Made by a program: the position numbers and the translations under genes. A model generated the notes under the pieces. The model was not told the origin of the DNA. It made no database searches and saw only the letters and a list, made by a program, of their open reading frames with translations. Shown in pieces: positions 33,176 to 45,013 of a stretch of DNA of 64,000 nt. Position 1 is the stretch's first letter. The number at the start of each line of letters is the position of its first letter. Location of the stretch: the NCBI GenBank assembly GCA_961205875.1, contig OY540821.1, positions 7,812,001-7,876,000 of the forward strand, given 5' to 3'. The stretch is from Sialis fuliginosa. Lineage: Eukaryota; Arthropoda; Insecta; Megaloptera; Sialidae.

Positions 33176-33519
33176 ACCAGTAACGAGTACGCAGTGATGG
33201 ACACATGCTAATGATTACAAAATGATTAGTACTACGACACAAAAGATATAAAAGAAAGAATCGTCAAATTTGAAACAATGTAAAGCAGTTTCTACGATTA
33301 TATAATAATTAATAAATAAACTATACTAATAATTAGTTTAAATGTCTACCATTTTGACACCTATCGGCCGATTGTCATTAAATCATGCTGTAAGACAGTA
33401 TATAGATTAATATTCAGAAATGGTAGTATTCAAATATCAACAAATATTTCTAATTCAGTACATTTAGTTAAAAAATAGCCATTACTGGGGTCATATCCAA
33501 GACTGCTGCCAGTACAGTA
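33176..33519 (-). mobile_element. Family A MITE, one end truncated
   Basis: ACGCAGTGATGGACACATGC, TCGTCAAATTTGAAACAATG, CCATTTTGACACCTATCGGC and CAAGACTGCTGCCAGTAC are family A text in the reverse orientation relative to the 14697 copy. The left end is missing from about the CCAGTAA motif. Confidence 0.7.
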
Positions 33520-34274
33520 TATGTTCTTTTTTAAATTCATTCACAAATATATTTTTTTTAAATCACGATATTGCCCCCTTCAAATTGAATAACTTTTGTC
33601 TGAAAAGTTTTTCTGTAAACAACGTACTTTTCGAAATAAAAATTCTAACGTGTTATTTTGATCAGTCGGTATGGAGCTCTATATAATTGATTAAAAATAA
33701 ATAACTTTTCAAAATGAATCCTGCGAAGAAAGCAATATTCTCTTAGGATTATTTGGGACCTTCTCAATAACACCAAATAAACATTACTTCCTTGATATAC
33801 TCGACAATCTTTAATGAAAATAGTTCTATCTATTTTAACCCACATTTCAAAAAATTCAATTTCAAGATTATAGTTCCGAATATACGCTTTGAAAATTGGT
33901 TTTCAGTTTATAGTGATATTAAAAAGTGTCATATATGTAGGTATCTATGAATTACTATTTGAAATGGATTGTGAAAATGGGGTTAGGTAGGTACTGCTCA
34001 TTTTCTAGATATGATTTTATTGTTTTTTGACATGGCATTTTGGCTTAACAATAATCCTTAGATATATAAATCTGTAACAATATATTATTATGTTGAGTTT
34101 TTTGAGTCTATCATTGTTTTATAGACAATATTTTGATAGTTTCTAGAATTATTATCTGTGTGTTTATTTCGAGTAAACTCGAAAACTGCTAAACCGATTT
34201 TGATGGGCCTTTCACTATTAGTAAGCCAAAGACCCTATAATTAGTTTAAGGTTATTTTAATGTGCAGTTTTAGC
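33520..34274. other. AT-rich DNA; Helitron-related remnant at its end
   Basis: CGATTTTGATGGGCCTTTCA, CCAAAGACCCTATAATTAGT at 34190-34245 parallels the remnant at 6400-6470. Otherwise nothing recognised. Confidence 0.45.
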
Positions 34275-34459
34275 CAGTGGCAGACTAAGCAAGGTTGGTA
34301 TCCGGGGTGGAATAATATGTTAGTTATGTACCCCCTAAAAAAAACTTTTTTTGAAAACCACCCAATTTGCCAATTAACATTATTAAATTTAAAATTTTGG
34401 TAGATAAAAAAATTAAAAATTATATATAATGATGGGGGGGGAGCATGGGTGTGCCACTG
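34275..34459. mobile_element. Possible hAT-like MITE
   Basis: CAGTGGCAGACTAAGC and GCATGGGTGTGCCACTG give a hAT-style short TIR (CAGTGGCA). GC-rich subterminal tracts (CCGGGGTGG; GGGGGGGGAGC) fit. Flanking 8-mers GTTTTAGC and ATATTAAA do not match, so confidence is limited. Confidence 0.45.
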
Positions 34460-35379
34460 ATATTAAATTACATTATAAATTATATTACTTAATTATTAAA
34501 ATTTTGTGTATTAACTATCACATATTGCTTGCCTATCTATAGTTTCATATTTTTTGGTTTACAATATTTTTTAACAATAAAATATTGTGGTATTTTAAAT
34601 TATTAGAAGTTACTTATGCCCAAATAAATTCATATTTTACGATTTATATAGTAGAACTTTTTTTCCATTAAATCATAAATAATAAAAAAAAAAATGGAAT
34701 TGCATATTATATCTAAACAAAGACAGTCCAATAGTTTTCAAACATATAAACTTTTTTAATTAGCGTTTTTCTGGGTGCGCCAAATTAGCCGCTATTCCCC
34801 TAGTCCCACAAAAACTTAAACAAACAAAACAACAAAAAAGTTTTTTTATTTATTATTCAGTAAAATCGAGACAGCTATTTTATTATTACGTTATTCGATA
34901 CTTCTAACTTTTGATTCCATATAGATATAATTTTCATTTGAAATCAATCAAAATTCGTGTGCCATTAATATATGAAAGAGTTACTGCAAGTTCCAGCAAT
35001 TATTCCGTAAAAAATACAGCCACTTTGACAGCCGTCAACTGGCTGTAAACAACCGGATATTTACCGTAAAAAACATCCATTGATCATCGACACACACCAG
35101 TGCTTCTCAAACGTTAATGTGCTAAGATACGCTATAATTGGTTTCCTTTACAATTACGCCAACTATTTGGGAATTAATTTCATCAACAATGGTTTTGTTT
35201 CATTACCGGTTATAACATTTAACCTATTAAGCAACGAACTACATTTTATGTAAGATCTTTTGTATTATTTTATTTTGTAAGTTTATATTTATAAAAACAC
35301 GTTTATAAGAGTGGGTATAACAATATTTTCATTATTTTTTATTCACCTGCGTTGTTTTTGTTTTTATGAGCATTTATAT
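34460..35379. other. AT-rich DNA; single hAT-type end at 35098
   Basis: CAGTGCTTCTCAAACGTTAA (35099) is a common hAT-end motif with no visible partner. No gene seen. Confidence 0.45.
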
Positions 35380-35519
35380 AATTTATAAAATTCTTTGTAC
35401 TGTTAGTCTGGATCAATTTTTAACTTCTAGAATAAAAAAAAATAAAAATTCACATTTAAGTTAAAAGATTTGGGATATGTGTTGATGAGTCAGTCAATCT
35501 CTTTATTTACATAGATATA
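35380..35519. repeat. Inverted duplicate arm, copy 1
   Basis: This 140 bp (TTTGTACTGTTAGTCTGGAT, TTCACATTTAAGTTAAAAGA, GAGTCAGTCAATCTCTTTAT) is the reverse complement of 40292-40437 with few differences. In both places it directly abuts the same end of a family A element. Confidence 0.8.
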
Positions 35520-36047
35520 AGGTAGTGGCACCAGTCTCAGTAAGGTCTCTAGTAATGGTAAAGTTTTAATTAAATGTACTGAATTAGAAATATGTGTTTA
35601 TATTTGATTACTACCATTTCTGAATATTAATCTATATACATTTAACTGTCTTATAGTGATTTGATGACAATCGGCCAATAGGTGTCAAAATGGTGCACAT
35701 TTTAACTAATTATTATTAGTATAATTTATTTATTAACTATTGTTTCAAATTTGACGATTCTTTCTTTTATATCTTTCGTGTCGTAGTACTTATCATTTTG
35801 TAATCATTAACAAATGTCCATCACTGCGTGCTTATTACTGGTTTTACTTTATCCATATAACTGGAGAAAAAACATAAACAAAATAAAAGGCTATAATTTT
35901 TAAAATAAATTATATTTGCAGACTTTGGTAATTAAATTGATTAAATAAAGAGTTACTTGTTTTATTAGTAACATGAGTTTATGAGAATTACAAGAAACAA
36001 GCCTATTAATAAAAAAAAAACCGAAAACTTATAGCGGCCATAACTCC
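35520..36047 (+). mobile_element. Family A MITE, right end lost
   Basis: It starts AGGTAGTGGCACCAGTCTCA after TA and carries TCGGCCAATAGGTGTCAAAA, CGTGTCGTAGTACTTATC, ACTGGAGAAAAAACATAAAC and GTTACTTGTTTTATTAGTAA. Text breaks off after GCGGCCATAACT, just short of the terminal GCCATTACCT. The same break is not present in the inverted partner at 39779. Confidence 0.75.
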
Positions 36048-39000
36048 CTTTTTCTTATATACAAAAACTTAAAGTTTCAAATATGTTTGTTATTTTACCG
36101 CGCTCACAAACCGACAGACAGACACTCAGACGTCATTGAGATAATAATCATACGTGATACAGAGAAGTGTAATACCAATCAAATTTTGAGTTGGAATTTT
36201 TTCGTGATTACTACATAGGTAAAGAATTGACTTGGGTGAAGAAATTCTTATTTTATATAAGTCGAAAACAGTATTTTTTTAAACATATGAAATATACTTT
36301 TAATCAAAATCCAATAATTGTTTTGTATTGTTTATTTCTTATTTTATGAAAATATTGTTTTCAATTTATATATAACAAAGAGTGCTTGGCCCATGTTAAC
36401 GTTTCTACCAGTGTATAGGTACTTTATTATGTATGAAATAAAGTACAGTTATAATTTTTACGGTTTTCATAAACGCAACAGTTTAGGTACCACTGTGTCA
36501 CATAACGAAGATAAATGCAAATATGTATACACCAATTTGTACATTGCAACTTCGGTAATTCTTTGAAATGACACCTGTCACAGTACACCGAGTTTCGGTA
36601 TATGAACCTGGAACCTGGCGATTCATAGATCATTAATATCTATGTAACAAACATACATATCTGATTTCATTGGCGTGCCACAAAAAGTTTTGAATTTTTA
36701 ATGTTTTACCTATTATTTAATATATTAAAATATAATATTTGGACAAGAAAACTATACAATAAATGTCGCGTGTGGAAGGTGCAAAAAAAAATTAATTTAA
36801 ATTTATAATAACATTTTATTGTAGTATTCTCAATATTAAAATATATAGGAGGAAATTAAAAAAAAAACATTTGTCAAAGTATGAAAAACCAAAATAGAGT
36901 AATCCGTAAATTTTTGACATACAACAAATTGTTTTTTTATTGCTCAATTTTAAATTATTCAATATTAAAAGTCGTAAAAAACAACTGTCAATGTTGTTTA
37001 TAAACAAAGTTTCAACACGTGTATTAAAAAACTAGAAAAATAATTAAAATGAGCCGAAATCCTCAAATTTGAGATTGTTGCCCTTAGAAAGCCGTAATTT
37101 TTCGAGTATATTATTATTGTATATATTGCAACTATATAGAATAACCTTACTTTTAACTTTTGCCTTAGTTTTCTTCTGGCACAGTTATACATTTTTTTCT
37201 AGGAGTTTTGTGAGTTGAAACATGGTACGAAACAATATTTATAACTTATTATTTTTTTGCGTTTTCCATGTTTATCGATGACACTTGTATATTTCAGCAT
37301 TGACTGACATTTCAACACTGGGTTATGTATGACGTGCCTTTTTTTAAATTTGATATTTTGGGGTCGGGATAAACTTTTGGAGTATAAAAAAAATTCTACA
37401 ATATTTTTTTACCTCTAGATTACATTAAACAGGTTTTTAAGGGTTTTCATTTTTGACCGGATTACTCTATTGTTGGTGTTTATTTATTAGTGTAATTTAA
37501 ATTTTTGTCTATTGTAATGTCCCATGTTTTCATCTAAAAATCTCTCCACTACCCAGTATTATTCTCCACCCTGTATTTCACACTGTATAAGGATTGTCTG
37601 GAAGATGGAATAACACATACATCGAGAAAAAAGTTTGAACGTCACTGTTGTAAAACTACTGATATTTTTTTCTCGTGGTTACTTATGTAGTTTATTTAGA
37701 TTACGAGCCGCTACTGGTAAAATACCTTCTCATGCGCGTAACGTATATATTTAAAACATAAAAATAATATGTGTGTTATTTAACAATGGCTCACATTGTA
37801 ACCGAAGACAATTATTAATTATACTTTTACAAACAGAATTGTTATTGAAGGGGTTGTCGTTCCAATCGGATGGGAACAATTAATTTGAAATTTATATAGA
37901 GAAAATATTTTTATTTTATTTATTACCAAAATTATGCAGAAAAATATTAAACTTTCTCTAAAAGCCTTATTTTAATGTTTTAGTAACTGAAAAGTGTCCG
38001 GACTATATTTCAGTGCTTATTGTTAGGTAAAGGGCAGTAAGGTGTAAAAAGTGAAAATGAAGAAAATTGAACTCGAAGTTTTTAATTTTTTTAAACTGAA
38101 TTAATAATATATTTATTCATAAAATTTATTTAACTTATACCAATGAGTTATATGACTTTATTATAAGTCATTTGAGCGTAATTTTAGATTACAATTAATC
38201 AAAATGTCTAAATTGAGTCACTTACTGTCTTTTATTTCTGGAAATTTAAAAGCAGTAAGATGTGGTTTACTGCCTTTGTGTTCTGTAAAACAGAAGTACT
38301 GCTTTTTTCTTTTTCCACTGTTTTATTTATTTAAATAGTTTTTTTTCAGTTTTATTTCAATGTATTTTATTGAAATCAAAATAAAAGATAGTAATACAGT
38401 AATCTTTATCTAATGAATACCGCTTTACAAAATCTTAAATAGTGATTAACATATTGATCTTTGTTGGACACATAATGAAAAATTAATTTTTATGACTCTT
38501 AATAATGAAAAAATAAAATAAAAAAATAAAAAAAATTTACTGAAGTAGATCATTTTTGAAAATTGTATTTTCGAAATTATAAGAACTTGTAATGATTGTG
38601 AGTATTGTACGTATATTTTTCAGTGGATAAAAGCAGTAAGTATAGTTCGAAAATTACAGCTTTTTCAGGGGATAAAAGTAGTTTTAATTTAAAAATGAAT
38701 TGTTAGGTTAAAAAATTTGAAAACATATTTTTCAATTTCGAAGATATTTGGCTTTATATAATTTCTAATGGGACATAGAATTTTTTATTGTAGTTAGAAA
38801 ATATTCTGAAAAATCATTACAGGAGAGATTTTGCAAAAAAACTGTAGGTATCAAATATTTTTTGCATTTTAAACAGTGAATTAATTTTTTTACATACTTT
38901 TTAATGATTAAAAGTAATTGATAATTATATATTTATGTATATGCTTTTATTATAATATTTAATATTAATATATAAATGCATTTTTAATGTTAACTATGTT

Positions 39001-39714
39001 ACATACATATATTTCAATCAAGATAATATTACTTGTTTTATATAGTTCTGTATATATTCTAGTTATTAATAAAGAATGACGAGTGATATGTTTATAGAGA
39101 ACTAGACATATTAAATATTAAATATAATAACATATATTGGAAAATTAATTTTTTTCAAACAATAAAAAATTAATAAATAACATTATTTGGCCATAAAATG
39201 TACACCTTTTTAACTTTTTTAAATGTATAAATTGAAATATTATTTTTTACAATTAAATACGGTATCGAAAATTAAAATAATATAGGTAACCACCAAAATT
39301 TTACATAATAAACAATATTTTAAAATAAAAAATTAAAACCAATCGACATTGAACTATTTTATCCTAAAACTGACAGTTCTAGTGTTACATATTTCCAAAT
39401 AATTATACAGTTTTCTAATATAATTTGTTTATCAAAAATCGCTATATTTTTATTGTTTTATAATTCGATATTTTAAAAAATAGTTTTCTATGTGTGATTT
39501 TATTTATTTTAAAACATCCGAAGTTTGTGTAATTAGTAATTCCAGAGTCCTATGTAACCAAACAGGATACGTTTTATTAACGCGCTTTTATTAGCTTGAC
39601 TTGTAACTTCCTAACATTGCCAACAAATCTTACAACTTACTTTTTACCCACTTCTAATTGTCGTATCGATTTGAAACTTAGCAAATTTATGTAATTCTAG
39701 TGACAATATAATAA
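36048..39714. other. 3.7 kb without recognised elements
   Basis: This is the longest stretch in which I find no terminal repeats, apart from a family M trace at 36085-36150 (AAACCGACAGACAGACACTC). Text is very AT-rich. Overlapping ORFs of 63-82 codons on both strands (36318-37192) are hydrophobic and tyrosine-rich, as in random AT-rich DNA. 38020-38700 has repeated 'AAAAGCAGTAAG'-type words but no clear period. Confidence 0.5.
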
Positions 39715-39715
39715 T

Positions 39716-39742
39716 ATGGTACTGGTACCATCGATCTTGTAT
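39716..39742 (+). mobile_element. Family A end fragment
   Basis: GGTACTGGTACCATCGATCT (39718) matches a family A terminus with a short remainder. It lies 35 bp before a full family A copy. Confidence 0.45.
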
Positions 39743-39778
39743 GATGATGGAGGTGGTAAGGCTAACAATAAGTCCATA

Positions 39779-40290
39779 AGATACTGGCACCAGTTATGGC
39801 CTCTATATTTACTGTTTTTGTGATTGACTGGCTACTTTTTTGTAATTCTCATGAACTCATGTTACTAATAAAACAAGTAACTTTTTATTTAATCAATTTA
39901 ATTACCAAAGTCCGCAAATATAATATGATTTTTTTTAAATTATAGCCTTTTATTTTGTTCATGTTTTTTCTCCAGTAATGAGCATGCAGTGATGGACACT
40001 TGCTAATGTTTACAAAATGATATGTACTACGTCACAGAAGATATAAAAGAAAGAATGTAATGCAGTTGTTATTATAATATAATAGTTAATAAATAAATTA
40101 TACTAATAATTAGTTTAAATGTGCACCATTTTGACTCCTATTGGCCGATTGTTATCAAATCATGCTGTAAAACAATTAAATGTATATAGATTAATATTCA
40201 GAAATGGTAGTAATCAAATATCAACACATATTTCTAATTCAGTACATTTAATAAAAACATTACTAGAAACCGAGACTGGTGCCACTACCT
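39779..40290 (-). mobile_element. Family A MITE, both ends present
   Basis: It runs from AGATACTGGCACCAGTTATG to CGAGACTGGTGCCACTACCT, each end next to TA. Internal landmarks match the other copies in reverse orientation (ACTCATGTTACTAATAAAAC, TGCACCATTTTGACTCCTAT). A 62-codon ORF inside recurs with differences at 49947, reflecting shared repeat sequence and not a gene. Confidence 0.8.
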
Positions 40291-40291
40291 T

Positions 40292-40437
40292 ATATCTATG
40301 TAAATAAAGAGATTGACTGACTCATCAACACATGTCCCAAATCTTTGAACTTAAATGTGAATTTTTATTTTTCTAATTTTAGGAGTTAAAAATTGATCAA
40401 GACGACAGTACAAAGAATATAAGATTTTATAAACTAT
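40292..40437. repeat. Inverted duplicate arm, copy 2
   Basis: Reverse complement of 35380-35519, again abutting a family A end through TTATATCTATGTAAATAAAG. See that entry. Confidence 0.8.
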
Positions 40438-40502
40438 TCAGTAAATTTAATTAAAAAATAGCCATTACTGGGGTCACATCCAAGACTGGTGCCAGTACTT
40501 TA
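40438..40502 (-). mobile_element. Family A end fragment
   Basis: TTCAGTAAATTTAATTAAAA, CCATTACTGGGGTCACATCC and ACTGGTGCCAGTACTTTA match the terminal 65 bp of family A. It directly follows the inverted arm. Confidence 0.65.
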
Positions 40503-40519
40503 TGTGTTTTTTGTTTTAA

Positions 40520-41225
40520 GGGGGTATTCTGGTCTAGAAATTTGAAAAAATCAATTTTTTTGTGCATATTTTCAAAGTTTAGACCCTTAAGAATATGTAC
40601 TTAAATGGATTTTTCAAAATTCGAATTATTTTCGGAGATACAGTGGATTTTGCTACGTAGCATCTATGCCGGCCGAGTGGAACGAATCACACAATAAACG
40701 CGTTTTTCTCGAAACTACTTTTTTTGAAGTGGTTGACATGATATCTCAAGTTCTACCCCACTGATTCCTTTGAAATTTGGTGGAAATATTTTTTATATAT
40801 CTCTCTATCGCGTCTGCCTTGGATTTTAAAAAATTTCAATTTGGAGTATTTTTAAAAAATTCGAAAAGGTCAAAAAAATGGGGTAAAAAAAAATTATTTT
40901 TCATGTCGACGCCATTTTGTGAATTTTTTATTTTTATTTTTGGCTAAGGTCAATGCGATAGCGACATCTTTACAGATTGAGAATTTATCAAATTTTGTTG
41001 TTTCAGATTACTATAAGGGCTGGAATCATGTCAACCAGGGTGCACCGTTTTTTTTGTAGCCCCCACTTCACCGGCCTGTAAATTGTCGAATTTCTGATTT
41101 TTTTTTTATATTCTTAAAATGTCAATAAATATCATACCAAAAAATTGATAGTAAAAATCTTTTTCATTTTTTTTTGTTAGTTTGAAAAATGCCTAAAATT
41201 TTGGCTTCTAGACCAGAATACCCCC
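40520..41225. mobile_element. TTAA-flanked TIR element, 706 bp
   Basis: The ends are GGGGGTATTCTGGTCTAGA and TCTAGACCAGAATACCCCC, a perfect 19-bp TIR. Both sides abut TTAA (40516-40519 and 41226-41229). TTAA duplication is the hallmark of piggyBac, but piggyBac ends usually start CC, so the class remains open. The interior is noncoding, with T-runs and a few GC patches (GCCGGCCGAGTGG; CACTTCACCGGCC). Confidence 0.8.
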
Positions 41226-41645
41226 TTAAACTAGAATTATTTTAAATCCAGTCAATGTATTATCGGGCAAAAAGAGCTCCCAATATGCATACTTCTGTTT
41301 TCTACTCCCTCTATTTTATGTACGCATATGTAAATGACATGTCAGGTTCTTTCGGTGTTCTGTTTGAACACTATGACTAATTTATTCTGATCGAATTCCC
41401 GAGATAAGGCCTTTATCAATAATAGCGCAGGCCTCATTGAGTACATCGCGCGATCTAGATATCGCTGATGAATTTAAATACAAATTAGAAAAGAAGTTGA
41501 CGTGTCGTCATATTTTTTTCGAGTTGACAAACAGTTATTTAATAGATTGGTTTAATATATGAAGATTTTTAGATGTATATGTAATGTAAAAAAAACTTTT
41601 TAAGAAAACAATAAAACCGACTTTGAAAAAATTGAAAAGTATACA

Positions 41646-42417
41646 TAATAATTAATAAATAAATTATACTAATAATTAGTTTAAATGTCCATCATTTTCA
41701 CACCTATTTTGTCATCAAATCACGCTGTAAGACAGTTAAATATATACTTATAGATTAATATTCAGTAATGGTAGTAATCAAATATCAATAAATATTTCTT
41801 ATTCAGTACATTTAATTTAAAAATAGCCATAACTGGGGTCATATCCAAGACTGGTGCCAGTACCATGGGCGCCGGGAAGGGGGTGCAAAAAAGAAAAAAC
41901 ATATGAAAAAATTAAGAAATACAATTTATATTTTAAAATTCACTCTTTGAATAACAGTTTAGTCGCCTTGGTTGTTGTCCAATAAAGTAACAGTTTGAAA
42001 TCACTGCCAAAATTGAGTATTCCTAAAGTTATATAAAAAAAAATATTTGTGCCTTATTAAATCCTGTTGTAATATTTTGGCACAAAACTTAAAAAAAATA
42101 GAAATACCTGGCACAAAACTTTTTATTTTTCTCAAAGGCCATAACCAGGTAAGCATACAAAATCGGCCTTTGCATAAATTTGGCTGATTTTTTTTTTGGA
42201 AGTCACATTCTATGTAACTTTCAACCTGACCAAATATTAGCTTCCAAAAAATATAGTTTTCGAAAAATTTTATTTTTATTTTCAACCGCTAGAGGCGTAA
42301 TTATCCTCACAGGCGAAGATGCGTTCCACAGATGCATATTAAAATACCCGCGTGATATGAATTTTAAATAATACACTCCCCTGAAAGAAATCCTGCCGGC
42401 GCCCATGGCCAGTACCT
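41646..42417 (-). mobile_element. Family A MITE, split by a hAT-like MITE
   Basis: Text from ATTAATAAATAAATTATACT to TATCCAAGACTGGTGCCAGT is family A, interrupted in its own TIR by the element at 41864-42407 and finished by CCT before TA. The far end is missing. Confidence 0.8.
41864..42407. mobile_element. hAT-like MITE nested in family A
   Basis: CATGGGCGCCGGGAAGGG and CCTGCCGGCGCCCATG form the TIR. Flanks GCCAGTAC (41856-41863 and 42408-42415) are an exact 8-bp duplication that restores the family A end when collapsed. It shares its opening with the shorter copy at 17580. ORFs of 63-94 codons on opposite strands inside it overlap and show no transposase motif. Confidence 0.9.
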
Positions 42418-42908
42418 TATTGTATTTTTATTAAAATATTTAGATTTATACATGTATATTAACAATATTTGATAAATCTTGACAGAGTGATTTTTTTTAT
42501 TAACTTTGAAAAAATTTCAATTTCATAAAGAATTTATTACAATGTTGTACAAAAAAGGTCATTATCTAAGTTTAATAAATATATATTACATACATTCTAA
42601 TAGAAAATTTGATGCTACAATAATGACAAAAATGTATATTTTTTGTTTAAAAAATAACCAATAAGTATCGTCCAATAAACTCTTTATTATTACAAAAAAA
42701 CATTGGATGTGCTTTATAGTTATTGTTATTTGTAATGATAGTTAACTTTTATTGGCTGTAAAAACATCAACGAAGCTGTAAAACTATTATACAGGTACAA
42801 ATTAAAATGCACATTTCATTATATTTTAACACCCGTATACATTGAAACATTGTAGGCATTATTTCTGGTTATGTTGATCAAAAACTTACTCATTTTGACA
42901 ACAGAATC
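42418..42908. other. AT-rich DNA, nothing recognised
   Basis: No paired ends or coding signal found. Confidence 0.5.
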
Positions 42909-42958
42909 TTTTTACTTTCCTATACCATGTATGTATATGAAATATACATATTAGAGAT
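42909..42958. repeat. Family M opening fragment
   Basis: TTTTTACTTTCCTATACCAT, GAAATATACATA matches family M at 22884 and is interrupted by the hAT-like element that follows. Confidence 0.55.
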
Positions 42959-43258
42959 CAGTGGCGTAGATAGGGGGGTGATTGAGATGATCAATCACCC
43001 CCCATGAGTTTAGTTAGAGAAAATTCAAAGATTTTTTTTTCAAACTTCCCAAGTAGGAACAAAATAGTAGAAGTAAATGGGAAAAATGTGGTAAATTAAG
43101 AGTAAAAAAAAAATATGACAAATTATATGATCAAAAAAAAAAAAAAAGGTCATTCAATATTAAATAACATCAATAATTTTTTTCCCACATATTTTAGAGG
43201 CCTCTCAGTCCCCACTTGTCATATCGCCCCCCATTGTAAAAAGCTATCTATGCCACTG
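42959..43258. mobile_element. hAT-like MITE, 300 bp
   Basis: CAGTGGCGTAGATAG and CTATCTATGCCACTG are a near-perfect TIR. The flanks TTAGAGAT (42951-42958 and 43259-43266) are an exact 8-bp duplication. GC-rich subterminal parts (GGGGGGTGATTGAGA, CAATCACCCCCC; CATATCGCCCCCC) are typical. A related end is at 27817. Confidence 0.9.
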
Positions 43259-43261
43259 TTA

Positions 43262-43440
43262 GAGATCAGATCGGACCTTAAAAAAGTGGCCCGATCCGAT
43301 CCGAAACTTTTTTTTTTTGGCCCGGTCCGATTTATACTAAGGTCCGATCTGATCCGGTCCGAACATTACAAACAAAAATTAAGCCCGGTCCGATCCGATC
43401 CGAATTTCGGACCGGGTATTTCGGGCCGGACCGGGTCTAA
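43262..43440. repeat. Degenerate GGTCCGATCCGATCC repeat
   Basis: CCGATCCGATCCGA, GGTCCGATCTGATCCGGTCC and CCGGTCCGATCCGATCCGA alternate with T- and A-runs. The two halves are partly complementary. It is likely a decayed hAT-like element with simple subterminal repeats. The 126-codon ORF crossing it translates the repeat (RSDP-type strings) and is not a gene. Confidence 0.55.
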
Positions 43441-43621
43441 GAAAATTATTTCTACAATCTATTGTTCATTTTGCTCGAAAATGCTCCATTTTTAAGAATT
43501 TTCGCAAATAAAAAAGTTGGAAGACTCATCAAAAAGAAGCCACTCACGAAGTTTAAAAATTATGGTAATAAATTAATAAAAGGATCGACGTACTGAGGAC
43601 TATAGATAAATGCATAATAAC

Positions 43622-43998
43622 CAGGGCTTCGAACCAGAACTGAACCAAAAACCGGAAAACCGTTATTTTTTGCCGGAACGAAAACCGGAACAGAACCGAA
43701 ATAAAAATAACGGTTTCTTCGGTTCAGTGCATATTAAAATACGTGCGTTAACATGAGCTTATTTCCCACTTCAATTGTCGTTCGCACTATCATACAAGTA
43801 CCATAAAATATTCTAAATTATGGTAGAAAAAACTTTTTTAATACAAATAATTTTTTTTAAATTAATCACTCGGAGCTGAACCGAAACCGAAAAAACCGTT
43901 ATTTTTTGCGGAACGAAAACCGGAACCGAACCGAAATATATTTTTTACTCGAACCGGAACGAAAACCGAAACGAAAAAAATAACGGTTCAAAGCCCTG
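43622..43998. mobile_element. hAT-like MITE rich in GAACCGGAAC words
   Basis: The TIRs are CAGGGCTTCGAACC and GGTTCAAAGCCCTG. The flanks ATAATAAC (43614-43621 and 43999-44006) are an exact 8-bp duplication. Subterminal text repeats CCGGAACGAAAACCGGAAC and its variants on both sides, likely transposase-binding repeats. Noncoding. Confidence 0.9.
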
Positions 43999-44516
43999 AT
44001 AATAACATAAAATAATATTTTATTTCAATAACCAAGATATTAGGATAATTAGTAATACCACATATTATTTGAATGTTAAGGTATCAAAACGAATTCATTA
44101 CCGATGTTGATGACATGGAGAGGAATTCGAACTTAAAGGGTTCGAATTTATAAGAGTCCAACTGTATTATGAAGACAGTTGGGGTGAGTCAGACGTACCA
44201 CGTGCCTTCTGTCGGATTAATTACTTTAAATATTAATTTAAAACATATTCCCAGATAAGAATATAAATTAGTAACATTTAATTTTTCAGAAGAATTGAAG
44301 AGGAAATAGATTGTCTGGCTCATTTATTGCTCTATTAAACATAATACAAAAGCGTTCAACCGTGTAGTGTAGTATAATACACTATACGTGAATTTTTTTT
44401 ACATTTACGAATTTCTTATTATAAAGGTAGGTACTATTAAAAGTTTAATTAACAAATTTTAAAATGTTTTATCGTTATTTGAAAATTTAATGTAATGTAT
44501 TTAATAAGGTGACCTC
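43999..44516. other. AT-rich DNA; one short palindrome
   Basis: TGTAGTGTAGTATAATACAC near 44372-44391, followed by TATACG, forms an imperfect palindrome. Nothing else was assigned. Confidence 0.45.
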
Positions 44517-45011
44517 ACTAATGGTTATTTTTAAATTAAATGAACTGAATAAGAAATATTTGATTACTACCATTCCTGAATATTAATCTATATACAGTAT
44601 ATCTACATGACAATCGGCCAATAGGTGTCAAAATGGTGGACATTTAAACTAATTGTTAGTATAATTTATTTATTAATTATTATATTATAGAAACTGCTTT
44701 ACATAGTTTCAAATTTGACGATTATTTCTTTTATATCTTTTGTGTCGTAGTAATTACTTATCATTTTGTAATCATTAGTAAGTGTCTATCACTGCGTGCT
44801 CATTACTGGAGAAAAAACATAAACAAAATAAAAGGCTATAATTTAAAAAACAAACCATATTTGCGGACTTTGGTAATTAAATTGATTAAATAAAAAGTTA
44901 CTTGTTTTATTAGTAACATGAGTTCATGAGAATTACAAAAAAGAAGTCCGTCAATCACAAAAACAGTAAACCTTGCTCTTATAATAGCGGCCATAACTCG
45001 TGCCATTACCT
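44517..45011 (+). mobile_element. Family A MITE, forward copy
   Basis: It starts AGGTGACCTCACTAATGG (left TIR deleted internally) and ends AATAGCGGCCATAACTCGTG, CCATTACCT before TA. Internal landmarks are complete (CAATCGGCCAATAGGTGTCA, TTTGTGTCGTAGTAATTACT, GTTTTATTAGTAACATGAGT). Confidence 0.8.
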
Positions 45012-45013
45012 TA

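Noticed and set aside
43115..43495. 126-codon ORF with RSDP-like strings
   Set aside because: It translates the GGTCCGATCC simple repeat and runs across the border of a hAT-like MITE.
44120..44165. GGGTTCGAATTT as a tRNA T-loop
   Set aside because: No acceptor, D or anticodon arms can be built around it.
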